Source: Eremophila alpestris peregrina
Lineage: Eukaryota > Chordata > Aves > Passeriformes > Alaudidae
Direction: 5' to 3'
Assembly (NCBI GenBank): GCA_009792885.1
Contig: WMCF01000006.1
Location: 2,857,419-2,921,418, forward strand
DNA: 64,000 nucleotides
Shown: one piece after another, positions 11,330 to 21,469 of the stretch
How the letters are laid out: the number at the start of each line of letters is the position of its first letter
Position numbering within the stretch: position 1 is the stretch's first letter
Position numbers and translations under genes: made by a program
The notes under the pieces: model-generated
Told to the model about the DNA's origin: nothing
The model's input: only the letters and a program-made list of their open reading frames with translations
The model's database searches: none

Positions 11330-12795
11330 CTTTGTGTTCCATGGCCTGTTACTGATCATAGGAAATGTGAGGATGACTTTCCGACAGCTTCAGAATTGCT
11401 TCTTAGTTTTGGAAACTATTGATCATCAGCACATTATTGAGATAAAGAGGTCATGTACTGGGCTCTTGTATATGCACTTGAAGATTCAGAACTAAGTGTT
11501 CTAGGTATCTATTTCAATCCAGGACATTGAAAAGCCATTTTTCATAATCCCAAATGTTTCTTCTAAGTCAAAATTTTAAAATCTTTTTTCTCCACTATAT
11601 TATGTACAAAGTGGTTTGTTTTTATAGCATTACCCATCACAGTTGAACTCCTATATTGGTGCTTGCCCTATAAATTATTTCTTCCTTGAAAGTGAGTTAC
11701 AAGTTATTTAGTTAGCAGCAATGGAATTTACCCATGAAACAGTCAGAAAAGCAGTAAGTCAACAGTCCTGAGACACCAGTGATCCTTACTTATTTTCATT
11801 CCTCACTGTAGGATGTATTCAGTTTCCAAAGCCTTTCAATGGATTATCTTGATCACAAAGTTAATTATACCTGTGAGATTTTTTTTTTCTTCTGAAAAAT
11901 TTTGACTCGAGGCAAAACTCTGACTACTGTGGTAATGACTTACTGAGAGTCTCTTGTAAACAATAGTATAATCACTTTCTTATAGTCATGGCAACAGTGT
12001 TTAAGCAATGAGCTTACTGAACATAATGTGCACTGTCTCCACTGAATAGTATTATTGCAGCACTGAAGTGTATGCTGCTCATTTTCAGAAGACTCAGAGA
12101 CATAAATTATTCAGCAAAACAACACTGCTTCAGAAAGCATCTTTGAAATAGTTGCATTCTGTACTAGCCAAAGAAGGACGTTCATTGGTGCTGACAGGGC
12201 TGTGTTTAGTTACTGCACAACAGTGGAGTCTTTGGTTCAGGCTTGCTCCCACAGAGTTTAAGGGTGTCTGTCTCAAACCACTTGGGGATTGTGCTATCTG
12301 TTGGCAGGGTCATGCTTCCCCTGGTAACATTTGCTGCTGTGGAGGGCAGAAGGGATCATGAGGATGCATCCTGCACATATATCCATGGTGTGAGAGGTGG
12401 GGACTAGGTGCAGAAGGAAGAATATGCTTTAACAAACAGAAGGTTTTCTCTATCCTTTCTTTGGCCCAGAGGATCACCTGGATGCATACTCAGTGGAGAG
12501 GGGGCAACTTCACAGGAAGCTTCAGAGTTGAACCCCAAGACAAGAAGCTGTCCCTGATTTTTCTGTTTATTTTGTTTTTGTATCTCTCTTATTCAAATAT
12601 CTAGACCTGAAGGAAAGACCTTGTTGGCAACAGTTGTTGTTCTGGGATGAGTCATTCCACCAGATTTTAGAAATACCACCTCAGTGACAGTTGGCAAAAA
12701 TGCTGCATGGGCTGTTCAGTTTATGTTTTTCTCTCTGGAAAATCAGACCATTTATTTAGGGTTCTGTTGCTTTAGAAACCATCTCCAGGCACTTC
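11330..12795. other. Intron 1; nothing recognised
   Basis: AT-leaning intronic sequence with no exon-like frame longer than about 70 codons and no recognised repeat. Some blocks, for example around 11880-12130, are free of low-complexity sequence and could be conserved, but this cannot be told from one genome. Confidence 0.5.
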
Positions 12796-12797
12796 AG

Positions 12798-12913
12798 GTC
12801 CCTTCCCTTCCCTTCCCTTCCCTTCCCTTCCCTTCCCTTCCCTTCCCTTCCCTTCCCTTCCCTTCCCTTCCCTTCCCTTCCCTTCCCTTCCCTTCCCTTC
12901 CCTTCCCTTCCCT
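12798..12913. repeat. CCCTT pentanucleotide repeat
   Basis: About 23 uninterrupted copies of the 5-mer (read TTCCC or CCCTT), followed by a looser pyrimidine-rich tail to about 12950. It is a pure polypyrimidine/polypurine tract with mirror symmetry and so could form triplex (H-) DNA. The open frame S-L-P-F-P repeated across it is an artefact. Confidence 0.98.
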
Positions 12914-13241
12914 CTCACTCATTTTTCTCCTTTCTTTCCCCTTCTCCTCATCATTGTGGCATCTCAACATCTGCAGTTTCAGTCTTGATTATGATCTGAT
13001 TTTCCCCTCCTGAAACTGCCTATTGGAAATACTGTGGACGTGGCACTGTGGAGCATCAGCCTAATGTAGGATCAGGCTTTTTATTTCTGATCATTATGCT
13101 AGTTTATAGTCAATTATTTTGTTTTCCAAAGAAATGCATTCTCTGTGCTTCTCTGCAAGCTTTTAGTCCGACATTCTTCCAAGCTCGATACACTTGGTGT
13201 TCAACACGCGGCCGCTTACCTCCATGGCCCGGTTCCCGGAA

Positions 13242-13345
13242 ACACTTATGCGTGTGCTTAATTGTGCACACATGGGTAATCGCACTGAAATCAAGATGTG
13301 TCGAATTAAGCAAGTCAAGAAATATTTGCAGGGTTTGGTCTTTGT
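13242..13345. mobile_element. Ancient palindromic repeat (MITE-like) fragment
   Basis: The segment 'cacttatgcgtgtgcttaa' ... 'gcacacatgggtaatcgcac' 'tgaaatcaa' ... 'gaattaagcaagtcaag' resembles a widespread sauropsid palindromic element whose arms carry 'gcatgtgcttaa' and whose centre carries 'cccattgaagtcaatggg'. The inverted arms, TGTGCTTAA and GAATTAAGCA, are still visible. It is probably a relic of a non-autonomous DNA transposon. I cannot give its database name with certainty. Confidence 0.55.
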
Positions 13346-16300
13346 TCAACAAACAGGCCTCAGCCTGGCTGAAGTCCACATGCTACAAAAAGAATCCAAA
13401 TTCAGAAGTATGTAGTGTATTAATTATCAATTGACTTCTTTCCTTAAACCAGTTAATTCTGTACTTTTAAAAACTACTTTCCATTTTTCCTGCAAATCCA
13501 ATTGCCCTTCCTTTCACACTCATTTTTCCTCCTCACTGCTCAACTCCCAAAAGACCTGAGCTGCCAGCTACATGATCCGCTTTTATAATAACTTGAGTTC
13601 TGACGTTTCTTTTTTCCTACCAACTTTGTGTATTACCATAATGGTTCCTAGGACATATTTTGGCCAGCTTTTAGGGAGAGAGAGGGTGTCACAGTGTTTC
13701 AGACCTTCATTTCTAAGTGCAGTATTAAATATAATCCTTATAATTATAGCACTGCCACTTGGACCACTGTAGTTCAGGCTATGTCAATATGTTGTCAAAA
13801 GCTCTCTTTTTCAGGAGTTGGAACTCAGTCACGTTGATTGAATTGAAATTTGATGGCCAGCAGCTGCAAACACACTCTGGCCCCATTCACTGCGTACCCC
13901 CCACCCCCCCACCTTTCCGCCCTCTTCTCCTTGCTTTTTTCTGCCCCTTTACTACAAAATCTTCTTGCTTTCTGTCAAAGTCATAGTTTATGAAAGAGAG
14001 CTAATGGCTAATTCCAGGCTCAGTTATTCTGAGCTGTCCCTTTGGGTAAGTCTAGACTGTTCTTCGAGGGGTGCCCTGAGGCCACCTGAAGGCACAATCT
14101 GCTGTCTGTGTGTGGATGGTGAATCTGAGAGCACAGCCCAGGTGAAGTGTGAAGGCCATGGCATGACCATCCTTCCATAGGAGCTCCTGGGATGCCATCA
14201 GTGCCACTCTCAGCAGCTAAGGAAGCTGTAGATGTGCCTGGGCTGAAGTCTGTGAGGTGCCTGTGTAAGCAGGCCTGGGAGCACCACAGCCCTTTCCCCT
14301 CTTGTCCTCTTAGTCAATCTCATACAGACCTTTCTATTCATCTAAGCAAGGGCATTGGGATGAGGGCAATTGCCAGCAGCAGTTTATACTGCAAGTTTAA
14401 CACACAACTTTTTCAGCCCTAGGGGACTGGTAGGAAAAAAACAGCTTTGAACTGGGGGAAAAAATAACTGTATCCAGTAGTTGTATAGCATGATCCTGTC
14501 ATTTTTGGTACTTAGAAACCAAAACAAACCCCCAGCATTCATAATACAAGATATCCAGGTTTTAAAAGGTGCCACTTGGAAATACACAGTAACTACTTTT
14601 CATAAGGCCCTTTAGTCCATGTGTTTACAGGTGGACCAGAATAGCTCTGCAGAAGTTAACCCAGTCCCTTGAGTAAACAGTATGTACTTCTAAAACGTTC
14701 TGTATAAACCAACCATATGCAAGGCCTTTGACATACATCTGTACCACACACAATACATCTGAGGGACCCTGCTAGAGCTGGGATGGCTAGTGAGATTGAT
14801 GACCCCCTTGCTAGTGTACTGAATGTGTGTTAATTCTGCCATGCCTCTGAAGGATAAGAACCTTTGGTGTGTCAAAAGGGCTATTTACTGCAACACTTTA
14901 TTACGTGGTTTTTGCAGCCCTCTCCCAGGACGTACTGTCTGTGCTTGGGTTTCCCAGGCTGCCATCAAAGCACAGGCTCTATGACACAGGTCAGAAAGAC
15001 TCCTCACCCCAGCCTTGCATTGCCACTTGTGGTCACTGGAGTCACATTCACCCCCTTCCCCTGGTAAAGTTCTCTGCTGTCCCTCTCCTCCACTTCCTAA
15101 AGCTATAAGCCATGTCTCCTCCTCCACATTCACCCTCTTTCACCTGGGTTATTGCCCTCCCATCTCTCCTTTCATGCTTCTGACACTGCTGCTTCGCAGT
15201 GTTGTTTTTCTAGTTTGGAAAGGCCAGGGGGCCAGGCTAAGAGAGACACGCTGAACACATGTTTAACACATGTTCTCCTCATCTTCCATCATACTGCTTC
15301 TCTAGCTGTCTTTAGCTTTTTGCTTAAATGGAACATCTAATGACCATGAGCATATTCTCTTCTCTTACTAGTTTTATAAAGCATGAGCTCAAAGTTCCTT
15401 TCCTTCAAGTGTCATTGTCATAAGAAACTTAGAGCAAAAATTTCTGTGAGTTGACAAAGCGCTTGTAGGTTCTTTGGCCCTTCATCACAGGCCATGAGCA
15501 CTCGCAGACTGGGCATACAGTTGTGAATGCTTAGGCTCCAGTTCAGAAAAACTAAAACAATATGTGTGACATTAAACATATGATTAAATACTTTTCTGTT
15601 TGAGTGCTGCTTCGTTGAAGTGGACCCCATTCTGGAGGAAGCATCTCTATTGGTCTGATTGAGAAAATAATTAAGAGTATACCAAAGTTTTAAGAATAGT
15701 AGTTAATCCACTATCTTGTATTTTTACTACTCTTAAATAGGGCTGGGTGGTGCAGGCAAGCAGGAAAATGTGGAGTCTCTCATGGTCACCTTTTACATTT
15801 TCACTCACTCTGGAATCTAAGTGTCTCTGAACTGTAAACACGTTCTGGTAGTGCTACTGCTTGTTTGCTGCTTGAATGTTCAATAACATGTGTTGTGCAC
15901 CCAGGTGCAGATTATTTAAAGCAACTGCCATTAAATGAAGTGCAATTATATCTCAGAAAGGACATCTTCATACAGAGTTAGCATTACTTCTATGATTTCT
16001 ATGTGTTTGACAGGGAGTTGTAACCTTGGACTCTTGGATTCCTCTCCTGCGTTCCAATGACCAGTCTGGGAACAGTTAGGAGTCCAAATCTTTTTGATTT
16101 AAAACATGTAGGCATCAAATCTTCTCTGCACTGAACTGAAACCAGGGAGAACTGGACATCTAATCGTATCTTTGAATCTCAGCCTAAAATCTCTGGAGAC
16201 TTTTGGAACATTTCCCCTAGGAGATTTTGCTTGAGTCAAGAATACAGACTGGAGCCATGGCTGAAAAAAAAATGCCGACATGTGACATCAGTGCATCAGT

Positions 16301-18283
16301 CAATGAGTCATCCATCAGTGCCAGAGGACAAAGTATTCTTTGTATTTACCTAAGAAGTAGTTACCTATTTACTTTCTGAAATTATGCTTGTAATACTAAC
16401 TTGACATTTTGGTTTGCTGTACAGTGAAAACACTACTTTAAATGCCTTGTATAAAGACAGGCTTCCTTGTTTCTTGAACAGTTAGAAATACTAGAGAACA
16501 AATGTAAAAAAGCCCATTTCCTTCCTTGCTTGTATGTGTGGTCTAGGAAAAATCCTGAATTGTGCTAGTAAGAGACAGTCCAGTCTCTTTTCTTGCCAGT
16601 GATGTAAGTGTTGGGCCTTTAGAGAAGGCTGAGTTATTATCATTGCCTTCTGATCTGTCACTGTTTCTGCCTTCCCTCTGTTTTGGCTTTTCATTCTATA
16701 GATATATTACTGAAAATGTATTTAAAAGAATTAAAGGCAATAATTTATTGAAAAGGGCTTTACCTGTAAAGGACTCTGGGCATACCACACACAGGCAGGT
16801 CCCAGCTGGGAAATCCAGTATTAAGGCTGGAACTTTGTCTCTCAGACTCACTGTTTCTCACGGTCCTTACAGGGTGGTGAGATGCCTGGACTTCCCAGCA
16901 CACATGGTAACCATCCCTCTCAGTGTGTTAAGAGGCCAGTGCTAGGAACTGAAGGCAGAAGAAGAGCTGAAGAGCAAAAGAAGAGAGTGAAATTTTGCTG
17001 TCAGTGCTCAAGTGTCTAGCTCTGTACAATCTTACGACATGTAAGCAAAGGAAGCTTGAAAAAAATTACCCTGGGACTAGGAAAGGAAACTGATACAGAG
17101 CAGGATAGCCATTCTTTCAAGAAGTAGTAAAATTATTTTCTGTCTTTTTCCAAGGAAAAACCCCCACTGATCAAATTTGTCTGACTTCACTCTAGCAGTG
17201 CAACAGGAGCCAGTGGCCAGATCTTCTGTTTTATCAGGCCTATTACAAGATAATTGCACATCTAAGATTGTGCTTTTCTGTCTCTTGATATGCTTTGTCT
17301 CCTCAGAACAGGTTTTCTCCCTCAGCACTTAATCACTCTTTACCCATCAACTTTTCCTGCTTTACAAACCACTCTGTGTGCACTTTGAAGGCTGTGTGAG
17401 CACCAACTTTATGTGAGTGCTTTGTAGGGGAGGCCAGAGCCATTCCCTCTTACTGGGGCAATGAGCTACAAGGTTGGACCTGGCTTCTTCTGAAATTATC
17501 TGTAAAGGTATAATATTACAAGAGCAATGGATTTGAAAGCAAAACAAAGCTGCTTACAGCCAGAGACATTTAAGTCCTGCATGAACAACTGTTCTGGTCT
17601 TTTATAACCATCTCTTATCTAATCTAATCTAACATAACACATTAGTATCTTTAGTGCATTTATTATCCTTTTATCAAGGAATGGCAGGCAAGAGACTGGG
17701 GCCTTGGTAGAAGCATGAGGCAGAGAGGCATGAGACATAATGTTGAGCAAAGGTTAAAAGAGCTGTACAAGCTTTTTTATTAGGCAATGAGCATTGCAAA
17801 CAGCAGACCTTCTCGTCCCTCTATCCCACTGACTTTGAGGTGGTGAGGACCTGGTGGCAGTGACTTGGTGTGGATTACTGAGATGCTATAGCACAGAAAT
17901 GGATTGTTCAAAGGTTTCCCATGACTTAGAGAGTTTCTCCAGCAAAATTAAACTGCAAGGCCATGGACGCTTCTGATCACCAGTCAGAAACATTATTAAT
18001 GAGACCATTTTTCTGAAGAGGTCCTGTTGTTTTTACACCATCAGATTTCGTTTGGTTTTCTTGATGGGAATGAGCTACAGGTACTGTCAGTGTTTATTTT
18101 CAGTTAGTTTTAGTGGTGGCACTGCTCAGTAACACATGGTTAGGATGGTCCATCAATCCTCCTCCTCGCTGCCTCCCCTTTCATTTTTTGTCTGCTCTTG
18201 CATCACAGAAACATTTCCAGCAATTCCCTTTACATAACAGTTACTGAGGCAAAGGGCTATCTAGTTATGCTCCAACAGAAACT
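13346..18283. other. Intron 1; no gene recognised
   Basis: Mixed intronic sequence. C-rich stretches occur near 13895-13930 (ACCCCCCACCCCCCCACC) and pyrimidine-rich stretches near 15100-15180. A short (TCTAA)3 is at about 17615-17630. No exon, structured RNA or intact element is recognised. Confidence 0.5.
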
Positions 18284-18495
18284 CAGAATCCCAAATGGGT
18301 AAGGTCAGAAGGGACCACAGTGGGTTATCTGATCCAACCCCCTGCTCAAGCAGGTCTGTCCTATATGCAGGATTGTGTGTCCTATGGCACAGGATTGCAT
18401 CCAGATGGTTGTTGAATATCTCCAGTGGGAGAGACTCCACAACCTCTCTGGGCTACCTGTTCCAGTGAGGAACTCAACGATAAGAAAGCCACATC
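18284..18495 (-). mobile_element. CR1 LINE, 3' end fragment (antisense)
   Basis: On the + strand the order is the reverse complement of a CR1 3' end: 'cagaatcccaaatgggt', 'gtcagaagggaccacagtgg', 'tctgatccaaccccctgctc', 'ggattgcatccagatggttg', 'ttgaatatctccagtgggag', 'agactccacaacctctctgg', 'cctgttccagtg'. These phrases are hallmarks of avian CR1 3' untranslated and C-terminal sequence. It is a typical 5'-truncated copy of about 210 bp with no coding capacity. Confidence 0.92.
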
Positions 18496-18499
18496 CCTC

Positions 18500-21180
18500 A
18501 CACAAGTAATTCCCAAACCAAGCACGACAGGGAGGCAGCCAGAGGTGCTTATGAGGGCCTATTAAGGCCCTTAGGTTTAGCCAGGATGGGCTGCTTTGCA
18601 GGAGACACAGTGAGTGCCTTTCCCACTCACAGCAGGCAGAGGAATGTCTGCTTATTCATGAAAACCATCCTGAAAAAGAGAAAGCAAAATTAGGCTGGAG
18701 TGTTTGGTTCCTGTTGGAGCACTTGCAGCTTGCACTGGTGGTGGTGCCCACTGGTGTGTGTAAAGGCTCTCAGGCAGCAGAAGATAGCACACTGCTGTGG
18801 TGGGGGGTGCAGGTGTGCAAACCAGAGCAACTGGTACCTGGGGCTGCTGAGGCTAATGGCAAGGGACACTTTTGACTGGGCAGGGATGAACCATAATGTA
18901 GGATGGTGATATGAAGGGCTTCACATTTGCTTTCCCAGTGTGAGCTAAGCGATTCCTTGGTTTGCTAGGAACACTAGGCAGATGGCTGAGAATTTCCACC
19001 CCATCTATCTGTGAAGGGAAGGAGTACCTGGTATTGCAGAATGAAAAGGTCTGATCTACTAACAGACGATGGCTTTGCATGCAGAGAGGCACTTGAGCAC
19101 CTGGGTATAAAATAGAAAATGAACATGTAGACCCTTGGCTAGGGCAGGACCCTTCAGTTTTATACCCAATCTCATCACTTTCTTCTGATTAACACCAGTG
19201 AGAGAAAGAAGAGAATCTGTATCGATAGCAACAAGGGTGGAATTTCACCTCTGGTTTTTAAGTCATTTGATCTTTGCTTTACTGGTCTCACTGGAAACCA
19301 ATCTGACCTCCTCCAGCTGGAGCTGCCCCACAGGGCTAACATCCTGGCACACATCTGCAGCCATCAGCAGTGGCACATGAGGGAGTGACAGGGAACATCA
19401 CATTCACCCTAAGGCTCCCCAGCCTATTGAGGGGAACCTTATCACAGCTGAGGCAGACTAGTGCAAAGCTCTAGATTGCTTTTCTGGATCTGTAGGTTCT
19501 GAGACTGCTGTGGCAGTGGATCACAGAGTCCCAGGAGAGGAAGTCTTACTGTTATGTCGCAGTAGGAGCCACTAGGGTTGTAGTAGTTCATACAGAAGAC
19601 AAGTGTTCATGTTGCCACTGAAGAAAAAAAGAACTGGCCCCAATCTTGTGGAATGCTATGTTCTTAAGATAAGGAAAATTCAAATTAAAAATAATTTTCA
19701 TAGAACTCAGTTTGGGTTGACTGGCTTTGTTCAGGTCATCAGTACATAATCATAGGGTAACTTCTTTTTTTGTGTCCTACTTCATGTTAACACACAGAGA
19801 TTTGCATTCTAACCACTGTTTTCACCACCACCAAATTCTAGAGGTCAGGGACCTCTAGAATTAAACTTACGAGCTATCATAGTGTGGGCAGATGAACCAG
19901 CTCTTTCAGGGCAGTAGCTGAGAGGCTCATTTCCTCTGTGGATGAGCCACAGAAATGGATGCAAAACACACACTGACCAGTGGGTTACACTTTGGCCTGC
20001 ATTGTGCAGATGTAACCCAGCAGCCAGGGTGAAGCAATCTTAAAATGACATGGAACATACTGTCATTGGGCCCTCATCACACCATGGGTATCAAATGAAG
20101 TGCTTCTTTTGCCAGTGAGAGTTCAGCTCGGTGTTAGGGTCAAGATTTGTGTTAGTTGCAACCAATCCTGCCTAAGCTATGTGTATGTCTGTTGTGTAGA
20201 AAACTAACCCTCTTTCTTAGGCCATCTACACCAAAATGTCTCTAAAGTAAGTTTGAACAAATTATTCTGGCTGGGGTATGGTTCAAAGGGGTTCTGCACT
20301 GAGTTGGACTGAAACACCTGTAACAGAAGTGCTAATAGTCCACCAGAATCCTTGTTTGTACCATTCACCCCAAAAGTAGGATGAATTCTCCCACAGGTTG
20401 TACTGGACCAAGACAAACTGCAGAGCTCTGTACTGGCCCTGCAGTGCCTCAGTCGCACATGTGTCTGTGAAGAAAGACTAATGGTGGCAGGAGTTTGCAG
20501 TGACACCCTCAGGTCAATTGTCCTGCAGCAGAGGTTCACACCTTCACACAGGCTTAGTCCAAGGCCAGGCACACTGAAAGCATGAGGCTACCTCAGCCTA
20601 CATTTAAGCTTGAATACTGGGAGCATTAATTCCATTTTGAACTTTTTCCAAATAAATATTTTTTTTCAAATGTTACGAAAATAGCTAAATAATTTTGTAA
20701 AGCCTGGAGAACATTCTTTTGCATCAGGATTTGAATTGGAAATGGCTGTTTGGGGGCCAATTTACTTTAAAATTACTTTGTCCACAAGGAGCTAGTCAGC
20801 CTATGGTATTTCCAGCTTACAAAGCTTTTTTTACTTTAACGAGGGACTAAAAGCTAAACAAGAAAAATCTTAGTCCAAAGAAATTCCAATATTGCTTATG
20901 CCAAGAAAACTATATCCATTCTTGAGTTCACACTGCTGAGGTTTAGTGGCAGAGAACTGCCCATATGCTTATCCATGCTGTCACACATACCCTCAAATTA
21001 TCCAAAACCAGGGTAGCTTTTCTTGCACAGAGCAGGTTCTTACCATGTCTACAGGGGAGTATAAAGTCTGTGGACACACTGTCAATCTTTTATAAACTAC
21101 AGATCCTCTAAAAGTTTTCCAATACATAGGAAGGTTCATTTACAACTAATTTAAGCCTCGTGGCAACTGACTTGCTTTTC
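18500..21180. other. Intron 1; no gene recognised
   Basis: No exon or repeat family is recognised across this stretch apart from a perfect 13-bp inverted repeat at 19834-19862, listed separately. Frames up to 122 codons (20204-20572, minus) show no recognisable protein similarity or codon structure. Confidence 0.5.
19834..19862. repeat. Perfect 13-bp inverted repeat with 3-nt spacer
   Basis: Arms AATTCTAGAGGTC (19834-19846) and GACCTCTAGAATT (19850-19862) are exact reverse complements around AGG. The centre reads AGGTCAGGGACCT, one base from the IR1 nuclear-receptor pattern AGGTCAnTGACCT. The palindrome is seen directly; receptor binding is inference. It could also be the ends of a vanished element or chance. 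Confidence 0.9.
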
Positions 21181-21184
21181 TTAC

Positions 21185-21265
21185 TTAGCTTTCACAGACC
21201 CTTCAGAAGTAGTCCTCAGACCCTCATGGGTCTGCAGACCACAGCTTGAAAACCACTAGCTCTTA
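21185..21265 (-). mobile_element. hAT-type DNA transposon terminus (relic)
   Basis: Read on the minus strand from about 21265 down, the sequence begins CTAGTGGTTTTCAAGCTGTG, then GTCTGCAGACCCATGAGGG and TCTGAGGACTACTTC. This resembles the common hAT terminal pattern 'CAGTGGTTCTCAACCTGTGG' followed by 'GTCCGCGGACCCCTGGGG'. Only one end is recognised. It is a decayed, non-coding copy. Confidence 0.6.
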
Positions 21266-21293
21266 GTTTAAATAAGATACTTTGGAGCCCTTT

Positions 21294-21465
21294 GGGCCTA
21301 ATTTTCTATAGCCTTGCAGCTTGTGAGGTCTTATATACCTATGCGAAGTGTGAGTAAAATGCTACCAGATGAGGATGGTGGTGTTCAGCTCTGGTGTTGG
21401 CTTTTATTTGGACAGGTGTGAAGGATGCCAGTGCAAAGCAGTGACAGATCAAGGCCCCAGCACTG
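21294..21465. mobile_element. Ancient palindromic repeat, both arms present
   Basis: The left arm starts GGGCCTAATTTTCTATAGCC at 21294 and contains CCTTGCAGCTTGTG and ATATACCTATG. The reverse complement of the right end, read from 21465, gives GGGCCTTGATCTGTCACTGC, then TTTGCACTGG and TTCACACCTGT. The two arms align well, and the central 'gtaaaatgctacc' resembles a known sauropsid element. It looks like a full-length non-autonomous DNA element about 170 bp long, strongly diverged, 30 bp from the hAT-like relic. Confidence 0.6.
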
Positions 21466-21469
21466 TAAC

